This document shows, piece by piece, positions 25,215 through 36,421 of a DNA stretch of 64,000 nt. The position numbers and the translations under genes were made by a program. The notes under the pieces were generated by a model, which made no database searches, was not told the origin of the DNA, and saw only the letters and a list, made by a program, of their open reading frames with translations. This stretch comes from Ornithodoros turicata (lineage: Eukaryota; Arthropoda; Arachnida; Ixodida; Argasidae). The stretch is from contig NW_026999444.1 of assembly GCF_037126465.1 (NCBI RefSeq), positions 186,001-250,000 on the forward strand. The letters are read 5' to 3'. Numbering within the stretch: position 1 is the stretch's first letter; each line of letters starts with the position of its first letter.

Positions 25215-25252
<38 letters not shown>
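25086..25252 (+). repeat. LINE 3' end with ATT tail
   Basis: GTGCGCCAACACCAAGG and TTGGGCACATTAATAAAG lead into ATT repeats at about 25217-25252. It matches the 3' end of the LINE fragment at 8053-8267, so it belongs to the same family. Confidence 0.7.
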
Positions 25253-25358
25253 GGCAGTCAGCGGCAACACTGACTGTTTTCACGTACAACGTCTGTTTTG
25301 CTATACAGGTAATATTACTTGATCCTCTACTCTGTCTGCCGCCGCTGACTGCACAACA

Positions 25359-25674
25359 ATGTCCAATTGCCTAGTTTGTGATAGGAATTTGCCTAGCGAT
25401 GTGAATTCCATTCAGTGTTCTACCTGCAACTATGGCTATCACCTTGGGTCACAATGCGCTGGGGTGGCGGAAAAAACGTACAGATCTATGAGTCCCACAA
25501 AAAAAAAAAAAAAACGACTGGCAATGTAAAACCTGTCGTGCTGCTGAAGTGCGGTCAATTCCAAACAGAGAGACCACGGATGCGGAGGGCACGACCCTTG
25601 CTAAGGTGCTAAATGAGTTAACCTCCTTGAAAGAAAGCATTAACTGTCTTCTTAGGCACGAACCTCTTACTCGA
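25359..25674 (+). pseudogene. LINE ORF1 with PHD-type zinc finger
   Basis: ATG at 25359 (MSNCLVCDRNLPSD). The reading shows Cys-x2-Cys, then CSTCNYGYHLGSQC, and after the break WQCKTC, the Cys4-His-Cys3 spacing of a PHD finger. PHD fingers are known in the ORF1 proteins of CR1-like LINEs. A run of about fifteen A residues at 25499-25513 falls inside the finger and shifts the frame. A leucine-rich helical stretch (LNELTSLKESI) follows. It runs directly into RT sequence, so the endonuclease and the start of RT have been deleted. Confidence 0.75.
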
Positions 25675-26852
25675 TGACTTTGCTGATTTAATTTACTCTT
25701 CCTTCGAAAAGAATATGTTTGTCACATGTTTATTACTTGACCTCGCTAAAGCTTTTGATACGGTATCCCACTCTATCCTCCTACAAAAAGTCGAAGCTTA
25801 CGGTTTCCGTGGTCGAATATTTCAGTGGCTTGAAAATTTTTTAAAAGACAGACCGCAGTACGTGTTGGTCTGTGGAGAACATAGTACAACCTTACCGGTC
25901 AATAGTGGTGTCCCTCAAGGGTCTGTGCTTGCTCCCTTATTATTCAACCTCTATATTAATGATCTCGCGACCGTAATCACAGGTTGCCGACTCTATCAAT
26001 ACGCAGACGACACCGTACTGGCATCAGTACATGTGGACCACGCTACCGGCGTTAGCCTACTGCAAAAAGACACCTGCGCTGTTTGGGACTGGTTCTCGAA
26101 AAACCAAATCGGCATTAACCGGGAAAAGACTCAACTGATCGTGTTCCATAACCCTTTGAAACGATTGCCAGCTCTGATCCCTCTAACTTTACATAGCTCA
26201 CATTGTATCAGATGCGAATGCGATCGATTAGCTTACAGTGACGCCGTGAAATACTTAGGCATCACCTTTAACTCGGACATGTCGTGGAACCAACATTTGG
26301 CCTACGTATGTGCAAGGTTAAGACAGGTGCCCTGCGTTCTATACCGTTTACGCTATATCACTCCGCAGAAGATCAGAAGAACGGTCTTGGACAGCCTGGG
26401 CTATAGTGTTCTGCGCTACGGCATCACTCTTTTCAGCCATTCTAGCGAGACGTGGAAATCTAAAATTAACTCTATTCTTCGTAACTGCTTAAAAAAATAT
26501 TGTGCGGGCTTCGGATTCCGTAGCCTCTTCCGACATCTTTGCAACGGCTAGACTTCCCTGTCCCAATAATCTTTTTGTCTATTCGGTAGCTTTGAAGTAT
26601 TTCTGGATGGACCAATTTAAGATACCTGTAGTTCGAACCAGGCAACGCAGGATCGAACCGGTCCGTTTCTTCACACCGACCACTGTCACACGATATGGAA
26701 CTTATTGTAGAAACTACTATGTGCCAGCAGTCTTTAACCGCCTCCCAAGTGAAATACTGCATATAAATTCGAAACGTCAGCTAAAGCAATCATTGAGGGA
26801 TTTATTCTATAAACATCACCTTGACACCATATCACTCGGTGCACCCCGTTAA
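25675..26852 (+). pseudogene. LINE reverse transcriptase, internally deleted
   Basis: The frame holds the RT palm: LLDLAKAFDTVSH (25734), SGVPQGSVLAPLLFNLYIND (about 25905) and YADDTVL (about 25998), then the thumb-like region. The frame shifts near 26500 and the C-terminal domain continues to 26852 (NYYVPAVFNRLPSEI). The catalytic Asp pair is intact, but endonuclease and fingers are absent, so this copy is non-autonomous. It is CR1/Jockey-like by eye. Confidence 0.9.
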
Positions 26853-27160
26853 GTGTCCCCTACGGAATGCTCTCTAAAAACAAGAATTGAACTGTTCGTA
26901 AACTGAACTGTCTACCTACTTGGAATGTAACCACCAGTCAGTTCCCATTACGTGCCATGCTCTTGCCAAGCTAATCTTACTAGGCATTACGTATTATATA
27001 TCAACCATGCTTCCAATGTATGTTTAACCTTATAAACACAAGTAGTGTTTGTCGCTGCTGCCGGGCCCCGCGTAACAAGACGTCGGGCTTAGGCGGACCC
27101 GTCTGATTTGTATTGTCCACTCTCAGTTTAATAAAGGTTTGATTTGATTTGATTTGATTA
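26853..27160 (+). repeat. LINE 3' region with (TTTGA)n tail
   Basis: Ends TTTAATAAAGG followed by several TTTGA units at about 27137-27158. Short 3' tandem repeats like this are typical LINE termini. This tail differs from the ATT tail of the other LINE family in the window. Confidence 0.7.
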
Positions 27161-27359
27161 TAATAATAATACGTGACGTATGCATTAGAGAAGCACGGCT
27201 TTCGTCGTCTGCTATTGCGCCACGTTTCGACAAATTCCTCGAAAACGACTTGGTTATTCCAAATGAAACTTTGGCAGTTGTATGTGTACAATACTCGTGA
27301 AGCTAGTTTTGGCGAAGTTTCGGAATCGCCCCGGCGGTTGTACGAGACCGTCCCTTTAA

Positions 27360-29000
27360 GAGGAAGCGTTTCTGCAAGTCGCCGACGTATTCATCAGTCT
27401 GTTACCAAATGTCGAAGCGTGAGAATGTGCGTGATGAATGTCAAGCAATTGGCGCTTTTGGGGATTTTATTTTCAGGTTTTTTTTTTCGTTTTTAAGGTA
27501 TATGTAGTCGATGTGTCAGACATTTTCGTTTTTCCTACGTTTTTACCGATGCTTTTAGCTTGTAAGCAGCTAGCCTGTATGAGCGTGTGCGATTCCTGCG
27601 ATGGAAATAAAATGGATGCTGCAAGAGTGCTGATGCGAGCGACATGGTTTGGATGAAACGTAGAGATGGTGTTGAAGGACGATAGGACGCTAGGCAGACA
27701 ACCGGTTTGTATGCTTCGTGTGCTGCATATTGCGAGTTAATGCACACACTTCCGTCTATACCCGGTGTGTGACTCATATGGTCGCAGAGTTGCATCGTTG
27801 CACATGCAACCGTGCGACCTGCCGGTTTTGGAAGTTTTTTTAAGTCTGGAATCGCTTTGGAAGACGCGAGGAGGCATTGCATTGCATTGCAACTTTAGAA
27901 ATTGCATTCGTAAAAAACAATGAAAATTAAATACAAAGGGAACGCATGCCATAACAGATTCCGCGCTTAATGCGCGGCCGCCTCAAAAAGCCGCATCCCA
28001 TGTCACTTGCCTAACTCCAGCGCTATCCATGGCGCTGCGATCGAGAAAAGCGACTATTCATCCATCCATCCACAAGGCATGCGGAGGCTAGCGGATTCTT
28101 TCCTCTCCGCAGACGCAACCGTAATGTCTCAGCTGGACCCGACAGCTAGGGTGCTTTGTGAAATGACGCGAAGTTTTCGCGTTAATGTTTCTCCAAACCA
28201 AACACCACAGCGCGTTGTCCTCTCTAGCAGTACATCGTAATTCCTTGCAGTACTGCCAGTGGCTTATGAGGAACCCCAGGCAGCTTAAAGTATCATTATC
28301 GACAGGTGTCTGAACCTAAAACAACAAAGTATTTGCCCTGCACGGGGTGCGCAGGGGAAACGTCACGGGGGGGGGGGGGGGTGTCAAGCATTCTGCTGAG
28401 TCCTGCTCCTACATTTGGCCCATATAAGCAAACCATTCAGCAAAATTTAAAATTGTACACGCATTTTCTTATTTATCATGATGCCGCTGTAAAACCGCCG
28501 GACGCACACGACGAAGAGCTTACCAGCACAGTCGTTTGTCGTTGCCGGACATCAGGCCTCTAGAAATGATGCCGTGTTCCTGTTCGTATTTCCTCAAGCA
28601 CACATCTTCCGCATCTGATATTGCTTTTTGATTGCACTCCAAGCCTGAAAACGAACAGTATGATATATTTGGGTACTCATAATACAAAGCATGAGTCCGC
28701 CTTTGATAACTTGCCCAGGGAATATCCCCTGTTCCCAGCTTGACTTCTTCCCCATAGATATATCAGTGGTAAAAACCAGTGGCGGATCAAACCGCTTATA
28801 TTTTGCGGCCCTCGTTAAACGCCAAACGAAACAACGAGAAAAATAACGCAATAAGATGACGTTGCATCACGTTGCGTGCACCAGTCGGCGTCCTGCTGGG
28901 GGTTAGAGTTAGGCGGACGGCGCTGGTTTTTGGGGTAGTCTCCCCACGGCTGTGACACATTGAGACATTGCTTGCGTTGTCAAAGGCAGGATGAACGTAC
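27360..29000. other. Copy-2 sequence, no firm gene
   Basis: Matches copy 3 from about 56141 onward. A frame at about 28004-28240 stays open in both copies (see the copy-3 entry at 57016-57243). A run of about 14 G near 28368-28381 is only about 6 G long in copy 3. Confidence 0.4.
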
Positions 29001-29074
29001 CGTTGACATCGTGCAACTCTCACCGAACTTGCCAGTCGGGGCATCCGTGCACAATTGGCATTCGCCGGGCGGTC

Positions 29075-29195
29075 ATGAAAGTGCCAGTAAGTATACCCTC
29101 CGAGCATGTTTACGAAATATTAACCATGCTGCCAGCACAAACAGCTCTCGTGGTCGCCTCAGAGGAAGGAAACGAAGCTCTGTACATCTACACCG
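29075..29195 (+). CDS. Candidate coding exon (copy 2), differences only at third codon positions
   Basis: The ATG at 29075 opens a frame (MKVPVSIPSEHVYEILTML...) that ends at a possible donor GTAAAT (29196). Compared with copy 3 (58055-58175) I count three substitutions, all at third positions and all synonymous, and the preceding roughly 80 bp are identical. That is what selection on a protein would leave. The predicted product is a short amphipathic segment (YEILTMLPAQTALVVASEEG); no family recognised. An alternative reading uses the strong internal GTAAGTAT (29086) as a donor. Confidence 0.45.
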
Positions 29196-29270
29196 GTAAA
29201 TCACCTTTCAGTGATTGTGTTGTTACGTTACGTTTAGTTAGCGTTTAACACGCTTATCGCTCCTGTGCAG

Positions 29271-29362
29271 GTTTTGAAGCAGTTTTTTTTTCTGTGGTAG
29301 ACAAAAGGTCTAAGGCCTTACAATGTATGGGCCTGTTGCTCTGGGCCAGGTGGCGCGAGTGA
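29271..29362 (+). CDS. Candidate following exon (copy 2)
   Basis: Preceded by a pyrimidine-rich acceptor ending CTGTGCAG (29270). Read in phase with the exon ending at 29195 it stays open (GFEAVFFSVVDKRSKALQ) to a TGA at 29360-29362, or to a donor GTGAGC at 29359. Copy 3 (58404-58474) has the same acceptor and reading (GFEAVFFPVVDKRSKA) until the sequences diverge. The match of phase across both copies is supportive, but the exon end differs because copy 2 carries about 300 bp extra from about 29325. Confidence 0.35.
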
Positions 29363-29628
29363 GCAGCAGCATCAGCGCCCCAAATCATGCAACACTCCCC
29401 AGTTTAGCAGACGACGCGGCACTTTCAAGTACACGGTTTCGAGTTGTTCGCGCTTTTCAAGAAGCAGCGCTTTTTCTGTTATTTCCTACAGGCTTTGTAG
29501 CTTCCTTGGCACCATACCGTTTGACACACCATGCAAAACCCGCTGATGGAACTCATTACTGTTGGGATCCGCGGCCGTTTGGGCCCGAAATGGCGCTGTG
29601 CAAACTTCACTGCAACAGCCCTATTGGC

Positions 29629-30361
29629 AAAACATGATTGAACTAGAAAAGGTCTTTTCGGGAAACGGGCGCGTAAAATTCAGTGTTTTTCTTTAATTAT
29701 GTCTAAACGTTTGTCTGTTTCAACGGATACGTGTAGGAGACAAATATAATGGTAGATAAAATATAATATAAATGATAAAATGAAAGAGCATTAAAATATG
29801 GAAATAAATGATACCAAATGTAGCAGTGGGGACACCTACAACCAGCGAAATCACGTGTCGAATTCCGAACAAAATTCCACTAGAGAGCATATTCGCCACT
29901 TTCTATATCACAGAGCGCACCAAAATTTGCGATTGTCCTGCTGGCCTGGATGCATACTAAAGGATGCATACTAAAAATTTCGCAAGAATATCTTCTAAAA
30001 CTGGGGAGATATCGCTTCCAAAAACGGCAAAAAGTGAACCACTCGAATTCAAGGTCAGATTTTCTCGATTTTTTTGCACAAAACTATTCGGTAGAAACCG
30101 TTCGGTTACTGTTTATCGTCATGTATGATGAACTCCTAAATATATAAAAAAAATCTGGTGGTCAATGGGACCTGGGGAACACTCATCCGAATATTTCGGG
30201 GAACGAAATTCGAACCAAATTTCGAATCATTCGTAGCAGCAGGCGTTCATTTTTGACCACTTCAAACAGCGACCTTGTCAGATCATATCTATGCGACATA
30301 ATTCAGGTCTCAATAATAAATTAGAAACAGAGGCATATTAACACGATAAAAATGACGGCGC
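29629..30361. other. No recognised gene
   Basis: AT-rich sequence shared with copy 3 (about 58460-59300). Only short motif-free frames. Confidence 0.4.
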
Positions 30362-31201
30362 TTGTATGTAGAAGATTGTGGAGATGTGAACGAGAGAGGG
30401 TCACCAATTATTCGAGTAACTGCAGAAATCCTTGAAAGTCTGCGCTGGTTTTTTTCACAAACCTGGGCGCAGAGAGACTCTTATGCAAAATATAGATGCC
30501 TCTTATTGGGATCTCGAATAATGTGGAAATCACCCGCGAGCTTTCATTTTACTGCAGGATATTTTGGCGATTTAACGGATGTGTCCTTAATATCTTGCCA
30601 TCCTATCTGTATAATAGCGTTGATAACTGTGCTCTTATTTAATTCTGTTGTTTATGAGGTACTGTGCGATATTATGTACACTGCAGCCCACTATAGAGTG
30701 AGAATGGACGGGCATCATACCCACATTGGTTTTACCATCTTAATCCTTCTCCCTCAACTTCAATTGAACAAGTCCTTGCATGTTCAAGTGACTCATCCAC
30801 TACAGTGTCCTACCGGTTCATCAGAAATTTGTGTTCCTGGTAGAGTACTGTTACGTGCTGTAAAAATACTTTGTCGAATCGGCAAGGCAACAGCATGTTT
30901 AGGTATATTTTTCAGCTTAATGTGTGTTGCTGTTGTATCTAATTTGCCATCTGGGCAATGCATTTCGATACAAGCATATCAAATGGAACACTGTTATTCT
31001 GCATTGCACATGTTTCCACCAAGATCACCTGCAAGAACCGCACGGGCATGTTGTGAAAATGCAACAACCTGCCTCTTCAGAAATACACCAGCAGGCCTCA
31101 TACGTGCCAAAAGTATTGGTGCTGTACATGATCTTTGTGTGCCTTGGGTCAATAAAGATGTACTGAATTTGCTTTCCACACAGGTGAGTGAAGTGTGGTG
31201 A
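30362..31201 (+). other. Long open frame shared with copy 3, coding status uncertain
   Basis: 279 codons open in copy 2. Copy 3 keeps most of the frame (59310-60069) but has indels around 59750 and near 59340-59570. A second frame (30924-31166) ends just after AATAAAG, with no better conservation. Substitutions near 31080-31160 change amino acids in both frames. No domain recognised. A GTGAGT follows a CACACAG at 31179-31190, so splice-like signals are present but ambiguous. Confidence 0.2.
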
Positions 31202-31298
31202 TTGGAGGCATATCGTTTATTTGAAATAGCGTATGCTGACTGAAGCCAATAGAGGGCTCAGCGCATAACACAGGGGACGTACAGGAGAGGCGGCGCAT

Positions 31299-31350
31299 AG
31301 AGCACGTGACGTATAACGTGGAGGATTATATAAGCCGTGGCGGTTAACCC
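31299..31350 (+). promoter_or_regulatory. TATA-containing candidate promoter (copy 2)
   Basis: CACGTG (about 31301) followed about 20 bp later by GATTATATAAGC, conserved in copy 3 at about 60171-60204. The spacing would suit a core promoter reading rightward, but no downstream gene is defined. Confidence 0.25.
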
Positions 31351-31857
31351 CCTGTGGCGGATATATCCGGTCATGAAGTAAGAGTTTTAAATATGCAAAA
31401 TAACGGCGCTTATTTATCCCCGTTATGTTTAGCGGCGCGGCGCTGAAGCTGCTTAACACAGTTTTTCTTTTTTTTTTTTTCACTGGTCTCACGTCTTATA
31501 ATATTTATGCACGTGCAAAAGAGGAATATGAAATGAAATAAAGTGAAACTGAGTTAGTCCTTTGTGGAGGAATGCAAGACAGCACAATTGGTCCCAGTCA
31601 TCATACGAATTTACATCCGGAAACGATAACACAACTTACAACATAAATTGCTTATAGCATAATATTATTTATAAATAATAATTGCCCAATTTTGCGGTGT
31701 AAAATGAGAACTGAAACCACGCCACTCTCGTGCGCAAAACCTGCGACGGGTATTCACACGTCAGAGGGTCACGTGTTCTTTATATCGAATAAGCTGATTG
31801 AACTAAAGGCTGATCTGTTGACCTAATATGCCGCTTTCCGGCCCAGATAAGGAGAAC

Positions 31858-32099
31858 AGCTCCCATGGCATTGTGGGTACTATGTTGGCATTCCATGCCA
31901 GGACTGGGAGGTGAACCGGGTTCGAATCCGAATGCCGGCTGTCCTGTCTGGGTGTTTTCGGCGTGTTTTCCTCAGTCGCTTTAAGACATATGTCGCCACA
32001 GTTCCCTGTGAAGTCCGCAAAGGGCGCTCGATCCCCACAGTGATGTTCCCGCCTGAATGTGACTACGATAAGCATCCCATACCTACCACTACCACCACC
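31858..32099 (+). mobile_element. tRNA-derived SINE, second family (copy 2)
   Basis: Contains a B box (GGTTCGAATCC near 31919) and ends in an ACC-rich tail (CTACCACTACCACCACC). Flanked by a 13-bp duplication AGATAAGG(A/T)GAAC at 31845-31857 and 32100-32112 with one mismatch. Copy 3 has the same insertion but has lost the left duplication, so the SINE predates the split of copies 2 and 3. Confidence 0.8.
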
Positions 32100-32112
32100 A
32101 GATAAGGTGAAC

Positions 32113-35100
32113 GTCATGTCGTCTCTTCGCTCGAGAAGTGCGTAGTTCCGGTGTCTGCTGATTACGTGTGGCGATCAATATGTGGCGATTTCAACCTCAA
32201 AGTAGTGCTTGTTTCAGCTTTTTTGATAAGACAAGGGTCAATAAATAATGATTGCCGTTGATTCCGCTGTCTCGCATTTTCTCGGAAACAGTCAATACCG
32301 TACCATATTGACTTCCAGGTAATTCGGACGTCCAGTAGTTACAAGTACTTTTCCGCTGAGTGTCCGTCTGGCTGCCAAAATGGCATTGCTGCTCCCAGTT
32401 TCTTTTGTTTTATCTTAGAGCGCCCTGTGGATTGTTTTAGTTATTTATCTATTATTGGTATAGTTCTAGATGAAAATGCGGGTAACAGGTCTTCCAGCGC
32501 ACGCATTGCGCGGACGGCCTCAACCATGCCTGTGCCAGTCGTCTATTATGCTCGAACATGATGGAAAATAATTGTGACGTAAAGCTCGGAATAATAATTA
32601 TTATTAGTTTCAAGGGTGTGGTCATTGGCATCGACGTCTAGATCGTGATAATGCTTGAGGTGCAGTGCCTCTTTTCGTTTTTTTTTCGTTGTTGGGATTA
32701 TGCCTGTGTCCTTTACCTCCCTGCTTTTCACAATTGTATTCAATTAAAAGGATTGCAGCTCTTCTTGATTTTAGGTTTTTTTACGATACTCTATGATGAA
32801 ACATCTTTTCTTTTTCTGCATATCCCTGTGTACTAGTGGTACACCTAACTCCGCGCAGCTGCGATCTTTTACAATAGAATTGAAAATGAAACATAACAGA
32901 GGGGGAAAAGTTTGAGAGAGAAAAAGCGAGACACCGATAATACATTCTTTTTTTCTTTCTCATTTTTATTTCGTGTTTGTACACTAATCTCTTTTCGATT
33001 TTCGTTTTCTCTTTTGACATACTGGTATATATGTCTTTCCGGCCCTCCTCGATTTCAGCTACTGTCACAAGTTAACTGAATTCAAAGAAAATCGCGCAAT
33101 TCTCTTCCAGTCGCTCAGGAATGTACGGCTGTATCATGGCACTTTCAACGTTTTGCGAATTTCGTGGCACTATATGACGTGACAGGCAACAAAGTGAACG
33201 GCACGGCTGGTTCTAGTTAGATAAGCGAGTAGAAAGTTACCTTCTGCCTTGATTATGCGCACCTGTATGCAGCTTGATTATGTACAGGGCGGTATTTCAT
33301 TGCTTAGACTTTTGCAACAAGAAAAAGAAAAACTGAGAGAAACAGCGATGATATCTTGCACACATGGTACTTGGTTCTTGGTCCTACATTTTTTGGGCAA
33401 AACGCGAGTTGTTTAACGTATCTTCAAACAAACACTTACTTTGAAACAGAAATCGGTAAAACAGCTTTATTTTGGGATGATAAATGGGGAGTATCATCGC
33501 GAGGGGCGATACTCTACGCCATTAATGGTGGTGATGTGCGGAACGAAGAAATCGCTAAAGCTTGCTATGGAAATGAGTCGAAACAAAATCCCCAAACCTC
33601 TTGAGCACAAAAAGAGCGACGCTTACTCCACGTCAAAGGACCACGTGGTTTCGAGCAATGAGGCTCATCGCAGTACAGGCTGTTCAGATAGATCGGCCCC
33701 GTTTCTGGCCCATATAAGCTACCGACAGCCAAGGTCTTCTCGTTTCGGCGCTCGAGAACTGTGTATACTTCTAATTTCGACTCATTTGCACGGAAGACAC
33801 TTGCGATTTATTTCTCGAGACTGCTCGTCTTCGGATTTTAGAAAACGGGTTAGGATTTAAATAACGACTGGCTCAAAATCTGCTATTTTAACTAACAAAT
33901 AAACAAATAATTTTAGGGAATTAGTCGTTCAATGTTGTGTCGTAAACGATGACAGTTATCTTATGTGTAACTTGTATATTTTATGTTGGGTTATTTCAGG
34001 AATTTGAATAACCCACCATCGACAGATACGCCTGGTTGCCCAGCGTTGTAGCACGAAAATACCGGAAAAGTATTTGCGGTACTTTTATTTCGTAGAGGTA
34101 AGGTCTCGAATTTCTGTGCAGTCATTTCTGCTTTGCAGAATATGGTCAAGGCGTTTTTGTCATGGTCGGAGTGGTACAGTTGTATACATTGTCTGCTTAT
34201 CCGGAACGCTGTCTCGTTCTTTTTTTTCTCATGTTCTCGTGTGTTTACTGAGGCCTTTTGAGTGGAATAATAGTCCAACATTCTGGGTGTTACGAGAGGT
34301 TCATTCACGAGTTGTATTTAGGTACTAATTGAGACAACTATTTCATAAACTGTTGAATCTTACGTAAAGAGTGAAGCTGTGAAGGTTGAATGTTGCTCTG
34401 AATTCGGCGCAAAGTACCTACCTGTCGTTGTTACCCGCAGTGAGTGTCTTGTTGTTGAACATGGTGGTATGAATGGCCTTAGGCTGGTCACACCACCAGC
34501 TTTATTAGGATAAATATTACAGAATAAATGAATTAAAAGTAGACTTCAAATTTTTCGATTATTATTGGGACGATAATGGCCGCAGGGGCAGGAGCGCTTG
34601 TGAAATATGGCAACTTTATCGCTAGATTTAGAAACACAATTGTTGACAAAAGCCATGTAAGATGTTTTATGTCCCTGGCATTCTTTTTTACTTGATACTC
34701 ACAGACTGGCTTCGATGTTCCACAGTCGGCGGTGATGTCCTTAAAGAAATGCTCAAGAAGAAACGTCTCGTCGCATCTTTGTCTTTCGAGTATTTCCGGA
34801 ACACAAGTCCTGCTGTATTCGATCACACTGGAAGAGATAAGACGTATACCAGAATCTCCTAAATTGCAGGGACATTTTGACGCCATCTCGTAACATCCCT
34901 TGATTGAGTCATGCAGAATAAGCAGCACAGTGAACTGCGCAGGAGAGATGGAACAGTTTTTCCCGGCACTCGAATCGGCAAGCTACGTCGAACGTAAACC
35001 GAAATAATTCGGAAACAGTCAATTTGCGTGAGAAATAGCATGCCGCCCTTACTGGCCGACTTTTTCTGACAAAATAATACATACTCCCCTCCCCACCACT

Positions 35101-35840
35101 GCCCTGTTCATACAGCGGACCCACATCAGTAGCCGCGTTTATATAAACTTGACAGAGCGGCTTCAGATTGCTGCCAATTCGAGGTGAACTGGACCCGACA
35201 CTGCTTCCATGAAGTCACTCAAATGGGAGCCGGTCACAGTGAATGCGTTTTCCAGTTTCTCTTTCTGGACCTGGCCTGGTGCTGGCCTGCACTGACCGTA
35301 TGGCTGTCTCGGATGCAGCGATAGGATGGACTCGGTCGCAGTGTTCGCTCGATCAGAATTCGGCCGAGCGCATTTACATGCACTTTGGTGATCGCGTCGA
35401 ACGAGTCAACCCACCCCCGCTGTCGAGTTGACGCTGCTCGACTCTGCGTGGCTTCAGCTTGACTCAACGTCGTCTACATGAGCGAATTGAACTCGACGCC
35501 TCAATCCGCTTATATGAAGTTGCCACTAATCTGTATGCCGCCAATATTGAGGAAAAGCAAGCACAAGCAGCTGCAAGGAGAAAGAGCAAGAAGGAGGGAA
35601 ACAGTCTATGAGCTCAGCCTGCAGAATCATACATCTTGGCCTTTCTGCAAATTGGCATGCAATCACCGAGTACGTTAGCACACTCGCTAGGCAGCTAGTA
35701 CGACCCCTTGGCAGAGCGACACCGCAAGTTCAGATGTTGAGCATATCAAGGAATAGTATACGTTGCACAGACCACAGGCTCACTCTCTTCTACTGTGTTC
35801 CCGTTCTCGCTCACCTGTTTACATATTTGTGTTTCGTGAA
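32113..35840. other. Array sequence common to copies 1, 2 and 3, no gene recognised
   Basis: The part from about 32605 is present three times in the window. All frames are short. A few stretches, such as 34662-34860 and its equivalents, remain readable in all copies but carry no motif. The GTTTACAT-type MITE remnant lies at about 35131-35520. Confidence 0.45.
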
Positions 35841-36421
35841 AAGTGTGTCAGCACGCGCACAGATATGGATTATCCGCTCACGAAATGGAAAACATTTCGC
35901 GAGATGTGACGGCGTGCAAGTCTTCTTTTCTTCTTTAGAAGATACAAGCTAGAGAGTTCAGTGCATCGTATGCTATCATTTTTACGTATCAAAGGGATAT
36001 CGTTAGTGGTTCTGCGCGAGCGCAAAAGATGGAGAGCTTCGCGCAATGAGAAGAACCAACACGCTGCCCGTTACGTCCGCAAAGCAGAGAGCATACGTCA
36101 ACTGTCTCATTAACTGTCTAGCTAACTGTCATCCCTATTTCCACAAGTAGTGGCGACGAAAAAAACGAATAAGGAAAGGGAGCAAAGGGAACATTCATAG
36201 GAGAATCGTCGTCAGCTGTACTCTGACCCGAATTTTCATTCACTGAAGCAGTGCAGAGTGCTACGGAATACCTGTGCGGGTTCACAAACCAGTTTCCAGG
36301 TGTGTGCCAATGAAACAACGACAGCGATCTTTATCAGTTTCTACTGGCATGTCTTGGGTACACGCATCAAAAACCAGCAAACGCTGCATAGACAGCGCGA
36401 GCTCACTTCCGCACTCGCCAT
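35841..36421. other. Spacer between array copy 2 and the Polinton
   Basis: No gene or repeat recognised. It ends directly at the outer edge of the left inverted repeat. Confidence 0.4.

Larger units (their letters stand above)
21519..27355. mobile_element. TTAA-flanked terminal-inverted-repeat element with nested retroelements
   Basis: A perfect 16-bp terminal inverted repeat, AGGGACGGTCTCGTAC at 21519-21534 and its complement at 27340-27355, is flanked by TTAA on both sides (21515-21518, 27356-27359). Copy 3 has the uninterrupted site with a single TTAA at 56137-56140. A TTAA duplication is the hallmark of piggyBac-type insertion. No transposase was found; the interior is filled by a gypsy fragment and LINE pieces. 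It is a non-autonomous element that grew by nested insertion. Confidence 0.88.
9041..35840 (+). repeat. Array copy 2
   Basis: Aligns head to tail with the sequence starting near 44310. Blocks, approximate: 9040-10260 with 44310-45430; 10940-13410 with 45440-47735; 14940-15670 with 47750-48440; 19790-21518 with 49905-50937 plus 55494-56140; 27356-35780 with 56137-64000. Copy 2 carries extra blocks at about 10262-10937, 13410-14940, 21519-27359 and 29325-29628. The stretch 15670-19790 is replaced by different sequence in copy 3. Confidence 0.85.

Noticed and set aside
25011..25252. Short regular repeats as a CRISPR array
   Set aside because: They are ATT microsatellites without spacers, in eukaryotic DNA.
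30362..31201. 279-codon frame as a real gene
   Set aside because: The counterpart in copy 3 has indels and amino-acid-changing differences. Kept only as an uncertain entry.
31905..31940. Possible tRNA gene from GGTTCGAATCC
   Set aside because: Also the head of a SINE, flanked by a 13-bp duplication.
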